A DNA stretch of 13,892 nucleotides, taken from Acidimicrobiales bacterium (GTDB lineage: Bacteria; Actinomycetota; Acidimicrobiia; Acidimicrobiales; SZUA-35). The translations under genes and the position numbers were made by a program. Within the stretch, counting starts at the first letter, position 1, and the number at the start of each line of letters is the position of its first letter. The stretch is from assembly GCA_024641625.1 (NCBI GenBank), contig JAHECQ010000054.1:1-13892 (forward strand). Reading direction: 5' to 3'. Under the pieces are notes generated by a model. That model was not told where the DNA came from, did no database searches, and worked only from the letters and a program-made list of their open reading frames with translations. Positions 5,822 through 12,634 of the stretch are shown here, in pieces.

Positions 5822-6511
5822 ATGCCCCGCACTGTGCTCGTCTTCGGCGGGGGCGACGATCTCGCCCCGGTACTTGCGGCGCGGCTGCCTGTACCCGACC
5901 TCGTGGTGGCGGCCGACTCGGGCATCGACCGGGCGGCTGCGCTCGGCTACGGCGTCGACATCGGCATCGGCGACCTCGACTCGGTCACCGCCGTCGGCCT
6001 GTCGGCCGCAGAGCGCAACGGTGCGCGTCTCGTTCGACACCCGACGTCCAAGGCCGAGACCGATCTCGAGCTGGCGATGCTCGAGGCGATGGCTGCCGGA
6101 CCCGAGCGCATCGTGGTGGTGTGCATCGATGGAGGTCGACCCGATCACTTCCTGGCCAACCTGGCTCTTCTGGCGGACGTTCGCTTCGCCGGGGTGATGG
6201 TGGACGGGGTGTTGAACGGGGCCGAGATCACCGTCATCCACGACAAACGAGCCGTCACCGGCCGAGTCGGCGAGCTACTGAGTCTCGTGCCGATGGGCGG
6301 TGACGCGGTGGGCGTGCGAACGGGTGGCTTGGTGTACGCGCTCGAGGGCGAGTGTCTACGGGCCGGCAGCCCGCGCGGGGTGAGCAACGTGTTCGCTGCT
6401 CCCGTGGCTGCGGTCTCCCTCGAGGCCGGTGTGCTGCTGGCGATACGACCGATCGAGCTCTCGGCGTCGGACCCCGACGATCCGGCGCTGACAATCGGTG
6501 GCCGAGCGTGA
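5822..6511 (+). CDS. Thiamine pyrophosphokinase
   Basis: This 229-residue cytoplasmic enzyme should transfer pyrophosphate from ATP to thiamine, giving thiamine diphosphate. Family marks in order are GGGDDLAPV at 9-17, AADSGIDRA at 30-38, the metal/ATP motif GDLDS at 50-54, SKAETDLE at 76-83, GGRPDHFLANLALL at 104-117 and the thiamine-side GVSNVF at 186-191. The expected aspartates and the Lys-x-x-Thr-Asp-x-Glu pattern are intact. The start MPRTVLVFGGG is where the family begins; the frame stays open upstream to 5468, but that part is antisense to the dehydrogenase. The LCP gene starts 14 bp before this stop, so the two are probably cotranscribed and translationally coupled. The related SteA-like actinobacterial proteins are longer, which makes that alternative unlikely. 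Confidence 0.88.
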   Translation: MPRTVLVFGGGDDLAPVLAARLPVPDLVVAADSGIDRAAALGYGVDIGIGDLDSVTAVGLSAAERNGARLVRHPTSKAETDLELAMLEAMAAGPERIVVVCIDGGRPDHFLANLALLADVRFAGVMVDGVLNGAEITVIHDKRAVTGRVGELLSLVPMGGDAVGVRTGGLVYALEGECLRAGSPRGVSNVFAAPVAAVSLEAGVLLAIRPIELSASDPDDPALTIGGRA

Positions 6512-8006
6512 GGCCGATGCGGTGAGGTCATCGATTGGTCGTCGTTCCTGGGCTCAACGCTCGCTCCTACTCGTCAATGTCGCCCTGATCGCAGTCTGTC
6601 TCGGTCTGGCCGGTCTTCTCGAAGTCTCGTGGCGCAAGGCATCGTCGGTGACAAGGGTTCAGTTGGCAGCGTCGCTCACGCCGCCGGCCGTCGATGATTC
6701 CGGGGCGCGGGTGATCAACGTGCTGCTCGTCGGATCGGACTCCTCCGCCGGCCTCGATCTCAGCAGTTCGGTGCAGATCGGCCGCAACGGCGAACGCAAC
6801 GGCGACGTCATCATCATCGCCCACCTCGACGAGCGAGAGGGCACTGCCGCCTTGTTGTCGATTCCACGAGACCTCTGGGTGACCATTGCCCAGTCCAAAC
6901 GTGAGGCGAAGATCAACTCGGCGTTCGCGACCGGTGGACCGGCTGGCCTGATCGACACCATCGAACAGAACCTGGGCATCCCGATCAACTACTACGTGAA
7001 CGTGGACTTTGCCGGCTTCGAGGGGCTGGTCGACGCGGTGGGTTCGGTCGAGGTGTATTTTCCCGAGCCGGCTCGTGACTGGAACCCGGAGAAGCGGGCG
7101 ACCCAGACCGGTTTCGAGATGCTCGAAGCCGGCTGCCAGGCGCTCGACGCGCCCACCGCCCTCGCCTACGTTCGTAGTCGCTACTACCAGACCCTGGTCG
7201 ATGGAACATGGCGGACCGACCCTCGAAGTGACCTCGGCCGGATCCGCCGTCAGCAGGACTTCCTCCAGCGACTGGCTGCCCGTGCCATCGATCTGGGTGT
7301 CCGTAATCCGTTCGTCCTGAGAGACCTGATCGATGCAAGTCTGCAGAACGTTTCGATCGACCAGGACCTCACGCCACAGCTCCTGCTCGATCTGGGGCGG
7401 GTCTACGGGGCGTTCGAGCCCGGCGCGCTCGATGCCTACACCTTCCCCACCCGCTCCGCCATGATCGGCTCGACGTCGGCCCTGCTTCCTCTCGACGATG
7501 ATGCGAAACCGATCATCGAATACTTCAAGGGAGCGCCCGCATCCGATCCGGTGACCGTCGGGCTCGAGGTGCGTCACGGGCGATCCGAGGCTGACCTGGC
7601 CGATCTGGTCATCACCGACCTCACCGCGGAGGGCTACGAGGTCGAGGCTCGCACGGGGATCGACCTCGACCCGGGTATCACTGTCCTGCACGGGCCCGAT
7701 GGCGCCAGCGCAGCACAAGGAGTCGCCCGAGCGCTCCGGGAAGCTGCCAGAATGCGGGTGAGCATTCGCGAGGTTCCCGAGGACTCGACGCCGGCGTTGA
7801 CCGGACGAAACATCCAGGTCCTCATCGGTGCCGTAGATCTGGTGATCCCCGAGTTCCCGATCGACGATGCCGTGCCGGACAACCCAGAGCCCGAAGAGCC
7901 AGTGCCTGCCGAAGCGGTTGATCCGACGGCCGATGGCGCAAACGGCGACGGCAACTCCCCCTCGCCCGAGGCCGCGCCGGCTGACGATCCGTCAGCCTGT
8001 TCCTGA
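6498..8006 (+). CDS. LytR-CpsA-Psr (LCP) family glycopolymer-peptidoglycan ligase
   Basis: This 502-residue membrane-anchored protein should transfer a lipid-linked glycopolymer to the cell wall outside the membrane. A single TM helix spans about residues 22-43 after a basic cytoplasmic stretch. The LCP domain (about 72-260) shows NVLLVGSDS with Asp81, RNGDVIIIAHLD with Asp103, LSIPRDLWV with Arg124, KINSAFATGG, VNVDFAGFEGLVDAVGSVEVYFP, YVRSRYY at 224-230 and DLGRIRRQQDF at 245-255, which supply the usual Arg and Asp pyrophosphate-binding set. A LytR_C domain lies at about 351-425. The last 50 residues are Pro- and acid-rich and end SACS. The GTG start at 6498 overlaps the kinase by 14 bp; GTG at 6522 is an alternative. 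It precedes UDP-xylose and glycosyltransferase genes, which fits a role in attaching that glycan. Confidence 0.92.
   Translation: MAEREADAVRSSIGRRSWAQRSLLLVNVALIAVCLGLAGLLEVSWRKASSVTRVQLAASLTPPAVDDSGARVINVLLVGSDSSAGLDLSSSVQIGRNGERNGDVIIIAHLDEREGTAALLSIPRDLWVTIAQSKREAKINSAFATGGPAGLIDTIEQNLGIPINYYVNVDFAGFEGLVDAVGSVEVYFPEPARDWNPEKRATQTGFEMLEAGCQALDAPTALAYVRSRYYQTLVDGTWRTDPRSDLGRIRRQQDFLQRLAARAIDLGVRNPFVLRDLIDASLQNVSIDQDLTPQLLLDLGRVYGAFEPGALDAYTFPTRSAMIGSTSALLPLDDDAKPIIEYFKGAPASDPVTVGLEVRHGRSEADLADLVITDLTAEGYEVEARTGIDLDPGITVLHGPDGASAAQGVARALREAARMRVSIREVPEDSTPALTGRNIQVLIGAVDLVIPEFPIDDAVPDNPEPEEPVPAEAVDPTADGANGDGNSPSPEAAPADDPSACS
7979..7997 (+). terminator. Perfect 8-bp hairpin at the end of the LCP gene
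   Basis: GGCTGACG at 7979-7986 pairs perfectly with CGTCAGCC at 7990-7997 around a three-base ATC loop, followed by TGTTCCTG. It covers the last codons of the LCP gene. The stem is strong but there is no proper T-run, so it may be an intrinsic terminator of the U-poor actinobacterial kind, an RNA-stabilising hairpin, or chance. A weaker 5-bp stem (CCGGT 8014-8018 with ACCGG 8027-8031) follows. Confidence 0.45.
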
Positions 8007-8040
8007 GCCCTGACCGGTTGTCGCCGACCGGCATCGGTGT

Positions 8041-8060
8041 GGGGAATTCGACCGTTCCCC
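8041..8060 (+). repeat. Inverted repeat upstream of UDP-glucose dehydrogenase
   Basis: GGGGAA at 8041-8046 and TTCCCC at 8055-8060 are perfect inverted arms around eight bases. The right arm ends 18 bases before the predicted -10 hexamer at 8079, so it overlaps the place of a -35 box. It could be an operator of the polysaccharide genes or a second terminator stem of the LCP transcript. Confidence 0.4.
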
Positions 8061-8078
8061 CAGGCCAGAGGGCCGAGG

Positions 8079-8110
8079 TAGCCTGAGGCGATTCCCGAGG
8101 TTCGAGGAGG
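8079..8110 (+). promoter_or_regulatory. Promoter and ribosome binding site of UDP-glucose dehydrogenase
   Basis: TAGCCT at 8079-8084 is a candidate -10 element. GAGGAGG at 8104-8110 is a strong Shine-Dalgarno eight bases before the ATG at 8119. Unlike the other predicted promoters here, this one leaves a leader of roughly 25-30 bases. Confidence 0.5.
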
Positions 8111-8118
8111 CCCGCCAC

Positions 8119-9396
8119 ATGGCGCGCATCGCAGTCATCGGGACCGGCTATGTCGGTCTCACCACAGGAGCTTGCTTCGCTCACCTTGGCCACGATGTGG
8201 TCTGTGCAGACATCGACGAGGAGAAGGTTGCCCGACTGAGCCGAGGCGAAGTGCCCATCGTCGAGCACGGGCTCGAGCGGCTGGTGACCGAAGGTCTGGG
8301 ATCGGGCAGGCTCTCGTTCGTCCTCGGCGCCGCCGGTGCCTCCAAAGACTGCGAGTTCCATTACCTGTGCGTTCCGACGCCTCAGAGCGAGGATGGCTCG
8401 GCCGACCTCTCCTACCTTCAGGCCGCCGCTGCGGAGATCTCCTCGGTCCTGCCACCGCGTTCGGTCGTCGTCAACAAGTCGACGGTCCCGGTCGGCTCGG
8501 CCGAAGTGGTCGGACGAGTACTGGGGCGCTCGGACGTGTCGGTCGTGTCGAACCCGGAATTCCTGCGCGAGGGAAGCGCAGTCGACGACTTCTTGCATCC
8601 GGACAGAATCGTCATCGGATCGAACGATCAAGAGGCCGCTATTCGTGTCGCCGGCCTCTACACGAAGGTGCGGGCTCCCATCATGGTCACCGATCCCATC
8701 TCGGCCGAGACCATCAAATACGCAGCCAATGCGTTTCTTGCCTCCAAGCTCTCGTTCATCAATGCCGTCGCCAACCTGTGCGAGGCCGTCGGGGCCGACG
8801 TCAACGACGTCGTTCTCGGGATGGGCTACGACCACCGGATCGGCAAGGAGTTCCTGCATCCGGGTCCCGGTTGGGGAGGGAGTTGCTTCCCCAAGGACAC
8901 GGTCGCCCTCGCTCGGATCGCCGAGGATGCGGGGTACGACTTCAGCTTCTTGCGTGAGGTCCTGCGCGTCAACGACGAACAGTTCGATCGGACTGCTCAG
9001 AAGGTTCTCGATGCGTTGGGCCCAGAGCCTGCAGGCAAGCGGGCCGGTGTCTGGGGTCTGACGTTCAAGGCCGGCACCGACGATCTGCGCCAGTCGCCAT
9101 CCCTCGAAGTCATCAAGCGCCTGATCGCCCTGGGGGTCGAGGTCCACGCCTACGATCCAGCGGTCAAGGGGCCGATTGCCGATCTGCCGGCGTTGAATGT
9201 CAGCACCGACCCCTACGCTGCGGTCAAGGAGGCCGAAGTGCTCGTCGTGCTCACCGAGTGGGACGAATTCCGCTGGCTCGATCTCGATCAGGTCGCCGAG
9301 CAGATGAGCGAACTTGCCGTCATCGACGCTCGCAACATTCTCGATGGTCACGCCCTTCGTCGTCGAGGCTTCTCCTACCGCGGCACAGGCCGCTGA
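8119..9396 (+). CDS. ugd: UDP-glucose 6-dehydrogenase
   Basis: This 425-residue cytoplasmic enzyme oxidises UDP-glucose to UDP-glucuronate with two NAD. The N-terminal dinucleotide fold shows IAVIGTGYVGLTTG with Gly8, Gly10 and Gly13. NPEFLREGSAVDDFLHPDR spans 145-163. Lys200 in AETIKYAANAFLASKLSF is the conserved active-site lysine, and the catalytic thiol is Cys256 in GPGWGGSCFPKDT. The C-terminal UDP-binding domain includes GLTFKAGTDDLRQSPS. All family residues are present and the length is normal. The ATG is fixed by a GGAGG site eight bases upstream. The next gene begins 2 bp after the stop and consumes the product, so the pair forms a UDP-xylose module. Orthologues acting on GDP-mannose or UDP-GlcNAc are possible alternatives but less likely given the decarboxylase next door. 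Confidence 0.93.
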   Translation: MARIAVIGTGYVGLTTGACFAHLGHDVVCADIDEEKVARLSRGEVPIVEHGLERLVTEGLGSGRLSFVLGAAGASKDCEFHYLCVPTPQSEDGSADLSYLQAAAAEISSVLPPRSVVVNKSTVPVGSAEVVGRVLGRSDVSVVSNPEFLREGSAVDDFLHPDRIVIGSNDQEAAIRVAGLYTKVRAPIMVTDPISAETIKYAANAFLASKLSFINAVANLCEAVGADVNDVVLGMGYDHRIGKEFLHPGPGWGGSCFPKDTVALARIAEDAGYDFSFLREVLRVNDEQFDRTAQKVLDALGPEPAGKRAGVWGLTFKAGTDDLRQSPSLEVIKRLIALGVEVHAYDPAVKGPIADLPALNVSTDPYAAVKEAEVLVVLTEWDEFRWLDLDQVAEQMSELAVIDARNILDGHALRRRGFSYRGTGR

Positions 9397-9398
9397 CG

Positions 9399-10337
9399 GT
9401 GGCTCGCATCGTCGTCAGCGGCGGCGCCGGATTTCTCGGATCGCATCTGTGTGAACGTCTGCTGGACCGGGGCGACCAAGTCGTCTGCATCGACAATCTC
9501 TGTACCGGCCGAATCGAGAACGTCCAGCATCTCTTCGGACGGTCGGGGTTCCAGTTCGAGCGCCACGACGTCTCCAGTTTCGTGTGGGTCCCGGGCGCGG
9601 TCGATGGCATCATGCATCTCGCCAGTCCGGCATCACCGATCGACTTCGATCGGATGCCGATCCAGATCCTGAAGGTGGGCAGCCTCGGCACACACAATCT
9701 CCTGGGCATGGCCAAGGAGAAGGGTGCGAAGTTCCACCTCAACTCGACCAGTGAGGTGTACGGCGATCCGCTGATCCACCCTCAATCCGAGACCTACTGG
9801 GGCAATGTCAATCCCATCGGGCCCCGCAGCATGTACGACGAGGCGAAGCGCTTCGCCGAGGCCATCACGATGGCCTATCACCGGTATCACGGCGTCCCCG
9901 TCCGAATCGTCCGGACGTTCAACACCTACGGTCCTCGAATGCGACCCGACGATGGTCGTGTGGTCTCCACCTTCATCATCCAAGCGCTCAAGGATGAGCC
10001 GCTCAGTATCTTCGGTGAGGGTCTCCAAACTCGGAGTTTCTGCTATGTCGACGATCAGATCGAAGGCCAGGTGAAGTTGTTCGACAGCGAGTATCAGCTT
10101 CCGGTCAACATCGGGAATCCCAATGAGTTCACGGTGCGGGACCTGGCAGAAGCGGTGATCGAGATCACCAACAGCTCGAGTGAACTCTCGTTCCATCCAC
10201 TGCCCACCGACGATCCGATGCAGCGCAGGCCCGACCTGACCATCGCTCGACGAGAGCTCGACTGGGAACCGGCCGTTCAGTTGCGCGAGGGCATCGTCCG
10301 AACGGCGGAGCACTTCGCCCGGGAACTCGGTCTCTGA
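9399..10337 (+). CDS. UDP-glucuronate decarboxylase (UDP-xylose synthase)
   Basis: This 312-residue extended short-chain dehydrogenase/reductase should convert UDP-glucuronate to UDP-xylose using bound NAD. The start GTG at 9399 is chosen because the fold begins at once: VARIVVSGGAGFLGSHLCERLL (GxxGxxG). The active-site set is Ser118-Glu119 in NSTSEVYGDP, then Tyr146 and Lys150 in MYDEAKRFAEA. The family-specific HPQSETYWGNVNPIGPRS block lies at about 127-144, and QTRSFCYVDDQIEG carries the conserved Arg. RTFNTYGPRM is also typical. It begins 2 bp after the UDP-glucose dehydrogenase stop, so the product is passed along within one operon. The in-frame upstream extension to 9258 lies inside the previous gene and is rejected. 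A 4-epimerase role is less likely because the SEVYGDP/ETYWGNVNPIGPR signature is that of the decarboxylase. Confidence 0.92.
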   Translation: MARIVVSGGAGFLGSHLCERLLDRGDQVVCIDNLCTGRIENVQHLFGRSGFQFERHDVSSFVWVPGAVDGIMHLASPASPIDFDRMPIQILKVGSLGTHNLLGMAKEKGAKFHLNSTSEVYGDPLIHPQSETYWGNVNPIGPRSMYDEAKRFAEAITMAYHRYHGVPVRIVRTFNTYGPRMRPDDGRVVSTFIIQALKDEPLSIFGEGLQTRSFCYVDDQIEGQVKLFDSEYQLPVNIGNPNEFTVRDLAEAVIEITNSSSELSFHPLPTDDPMQRRPDLTIARRELDWEPAVQLREGIVRTAEHFARELGL

Positions 10338-10376
10338 CTTTCGACCACCGGTTCCGGCCGTTCCCGTCCGAGGACC

Positions 10377-10382
10377 TAGCAT
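10377..10382 (+). promoter_or_regulatory. -10 element of the first glycosyltransferase (leaderless)
   Basis: TAGCAT is followed by six bases (CCGGGG) and then the GTG at 10389. This suggests an internal promoter that splits the UDP-xylose genes from the glycosyltransferase genes, with an mRNA that starts at the GTG. Confidence 0.5.
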
Positions 10383-10388
10383 CCGGGG

Positions 10389-11483
10389 GTGAGTCCTCGC
10401 GTCGCTGTCACCGCTGAGCAGTTCTGGCACAAGGTGCCAGGTGGCACGGCTCGAGCCGTGGGCCGCATCCTCGACGAGCTCGTGGCCATCGGAACCTTCG
10501 AAATCCAGGGGGTGGCGGCTCGGCACTCGAAGGCCGAGTTGGCTGCGGTCGAGCTGCCGATCCCTGTCCGGTGCTCATGGGTGCCGAGGCCGATCCTGTA
10601 CGAGGCTTGGCACCGACTCGGTCTCTTCCGGGTCGAGCGGTTGACCGGTCCCGTCGATCTCATCTGGGCGGCGGCGATGGTGGTGCCGCCCCCGACGGCC
10701 CCGATGGTGGTCTCGGTCCACGATCTCGACTTCCTTGCCCATCCCGAGCGACTGAGCGCCCGAGGTCGCAGCTTCTTCCCCAGGGCATGGAAGGCGACCT
10801 GCGAACGTGCTGATTTGATGGTGTGTCACAGTGAGCTCGTGGCCCGGGATCTCGAACAACAGGGCATCGGCCTCGAGCGGGTGCGGGTCGCTCCGCTCGG
10901 TGTCGACCTGGTCGACGTCGGGTCGAACGCCACGGACGAGATCCGCCGGCGTTGGAGTCTCCCGCACGATTTCGTGCTCTGGGTCGGCACGCTCGAACCA
11001 CGAAAGAACCTGCGGAACCTGGTGGCGGCGATGGCCATGGTGCCCGACCTGGTGTTGGTGGTCGCCGGTCCTGATGGGTGGGTGGTCGACGGTGACGATG
11101 TGCTCGCTCCATTGGGAGCTCGGGTGAAGCGGGTCGGACGGGTCTCGGACGCGGATCTGCATGCTCTGTACGCTGCGGCCACCCTGTTCGTCCTGCCGTC
11201 GCTGGCCGAAGGCTTCGGGTTGCCGGTGCTCGAGGCGATGGCTCAGGGCACGCCGGTGGTGACCTCGTCGGGCACCGCCACCGAGGAGGTGGCCTCGGGA
11301 GCGGCGGTCCTGGTCGATCCACTCGACCCGGAGTCGATAGCCGAGGGCATTCGCTCGGTGCTGTCCGATCCCGAACTCGCCAACCGGCTCGGTCGGGCCG
11401 GTCTCGAGCGGGCGAGCGAACGCACCTGGGCCGCGACGGCTGCGGCCTATGCGAATGCCTTCAGCGAGGTGATCCTCCGGTGA
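10389..11483 (+). CDS. Glycosyltransferase family 4 (GT-B), first of three
   Basis: This 364-residue cytoplasmic or membrane-peripheral enzyme is a retaining GT-B glycosyltransferase by its layout. The acceptor domain contains VPGGTARAVGRILDEL at 16-31 and SVHDLDFLAHPERL at 109-122. The donor domain has LWVGTLEPRKNLRNLV at 197-212 (Arg205 and Lys206 for the phosphates). The EX7E motif is Glu274 and Glu282 in SLAEGFGLPVLEAMAQGTPVV. The start is GTG at 10389, supported by a TAGCAT hexamer six bases upstream. Its stop overlaps the start of the next glycosyltransferase by four bases (GTGA). Donor and acceptor cannot be told from sequence; the nearby UDP-xylose genes make a UDP-sugar donor plausible. 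Confidence 0.9.
   Translation: MSPRVAVTAEQFWHKVPGGTARAVGRILDELVAIGTFEIQGVAARHSKAELAAVELPIPVRCSWVPRPILYEAWHRLGLFRVERLTGPVDLIWAAAMVVPPPTAPMVVSVHDLDFLAHPERLSARGRSFFPRAWKATCERADLMVCHSELVARDLEQQGIGLERVRVAPLGVDLVDVGSNATDEIRRRWSLPHDFVLWVGTLEPRKNLRNLVAAMAMVPDLVLVVAGPDGWVVDGDDVLAPLGARVKRVGRVSDADLHALYAAATLFVLPSLAEGFGLPVLEAMAQGTPVVTSSGTATEEVASGAAVLVDPLDPESIAEGIRSVLSDPELANRLGRAGLERASERTWAATAAAYANAFSEVILR
11466..11473 (+). promoter_or_regulatory. Strong Shine-Dalgarno of the second glycosyltransferase
   Basis: GAGGTGAT, a full match to the complement of the usual 16S 3' end, lies six bases before the GTG at 11480. It sits inside the last codons of the previous gene and supports independent or coupled initiation at the GTGA overlap. 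Confidence 0.6.
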
Positions 11484-12634
11484 GCAAGCCTCGAAGTCTG
11501 CAGATCGGCATCAACCTGCTGTGGCTGATTCCCGGCGTCGTGGGGGGAAGCGAGGAGTACACGGTCAATCTCCTCCGGGCCGTTTCCGAGCTCGAACCCT
11601 CAACCGATGAACCCCGACTCCGATTCCGGCTCTACGCCCAGCCCGACTTGTGTCGTGTACACCCTGATCTTGGACAACGGTTCGAAGTGGTCACCCTCGC
11701 CCGACCGGTACCGGCCAAGCTCGCCCGCTTCGCGCTGGAGAGCTCGTGGTTGGCCCATCGGTCGCGACGGGACGATCTGGTGCATCACGGTGGCGGCGTC
11801 GCGCCGTTCGGCACGCGCGGTCGACGAGTGGTCACGATCCACGATCTGCAGCCGTTGGACCTGCCCCAACACTTCACCGCCGCCCAGCGACGCTGGTTCG
11901 CTGCCATGCTCCCGCGGGTGGCTCGGGTTGCCGATCGCATCATCACGCCTTCATCATTCACCGCTGAGCGGGTCGTCGATCGCCTCGGCGTCGACCGAGC
12001 GCGCATCAGCGTGGTTCCCCCGGTTCACGAGGTGCTCCACGCCGCTCCGCAACCCACAATCGACGTCGAGCGGGGAGCATCGAGTTCGGTGCCGGCTGAT
12101 CCGTACCTGCTCTACCCGGCGGTGTCGCACCCCCACAAGCGTCACATCGACGCCGTTTCGGCTCTGGCGCTGCTCCGGGACCGTCACCCCGATCTCCACC
12201 TCGTGCTGACCGGAGCGCCCGGCGGATCGGCTCCGATGCTCGCCGAAGCGATCACCGAGCTGGGCCTGGGCGATCGCGTTCAGCTGCGAGGACGTGTACC
12301 GGAACACGAGCTGGATCTCATGTTGCGACACGCCACCGCCCTTGTCTTCCCTTCGGAGTACGAGGGCTTCGGCAATCCGCTGGTCGAGGCGATGGTGCGC
12401 GGTGTCCCGGTCGTTTGTGCCGACTCGGCCTCGCTGCCCGAAGTTGCCGCCGGCGCCGCCCTGTTGTTCGAACCACGGTCACCCGCCAGCCTGGCGGCTG
12501 CGGTCGAGCGACTGCTCGGCGACCCGGCGCTTGTCGGTCGTCTGGTCGAGGCCGGCCGGGAGCGAGCGAAGAACTTCAGCGCCGGCGTCGCCGGGGGCGC
12601 GCTGGTTTGTGCCTATCGTGACGCGCTCACATGA
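11480..12634 (+). CDS. Glycosyltransferase family 4 (GT-B), second of three
   Basis: This 384-residue retaining GT-B enzyme has an N-terminal half with IPGVVGGSEEYTVNLLRAV at 17-35, VHHGGGVAPF at 101-110 and VVTIHDLQPLDLPQHF at 117-132. In the donor half, YPAVSHPHKRHIDAV at 212-226 carries the His-Lys phosphate-binding segment. The EX7E motif is Glu295 and Glu303 in PSEYEGFGNPLVEAMVRGVPVV. The start GTG at 11480 overlaps the previous stop by four bases and has a strong Shine-Dalgarno. The stop overlaps the next start by four bases (ATGA). No membrane segment is seen. It is weakly like the previous gene, which suggests parallel roles in building one repeat unit. Donor is unknown. Confidence 0.9.
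   Translation: MSKPRSLQIGINLLWLIPGVVGGSEEYTVNLLRAVSELEPSTDEPRLRFRLYAQPDLCRVHPDLGQRFEVVTLARPVPAKLARFALESSWLAHRSRRDDLVHHGGGVAPFGTRGRRVVTIHDLQPLDLPQHFTAAQRRWFAAMLPRVARVADRIITPSSFTAERVVDRLGVDRARISVVPPVHEVLHAAPQPTIDVERGASSSVPADPYLLYPAVSHPHKRHIDAVSALALLRDRHPDLHLVLTGAPGGSAPMLAEAITELGLGDRVQLRGRVPEHELDLMLRHATALVFPSEYEGFGNPLVEAMVRGVPVVCADSASLPEVAAGAALLFEPRSPASLAAAVERLLGDPALVGRLVEAGRERAKNFSAGVAGGALVCAYRDALT

Noticed and set aside
6567..7718. Open frame of 383 codons on the minus strand opposite the LCP gene
   Set aside because: It is antisense to a gene with clear LCP and LytR_C motifs and has no membrane segment, motif or start signal.
7822..9351. Long open frame of 509 codons on the minus strand opposite UDP-glucose dehydrogenase
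   Set aside because: It is antisense to a gene with complete family motifs; its translation is low-complexity Asp/Arg/Gly-rich with no recognisable domain, as expected for a GC-rich shadow frame.
10338..10388. CCGG-TT-CCGG short palindrome before the first glycosyltransferase
   Set aside because: The stem is only four base pairs and such palindromes are expected by chance at this GC content.
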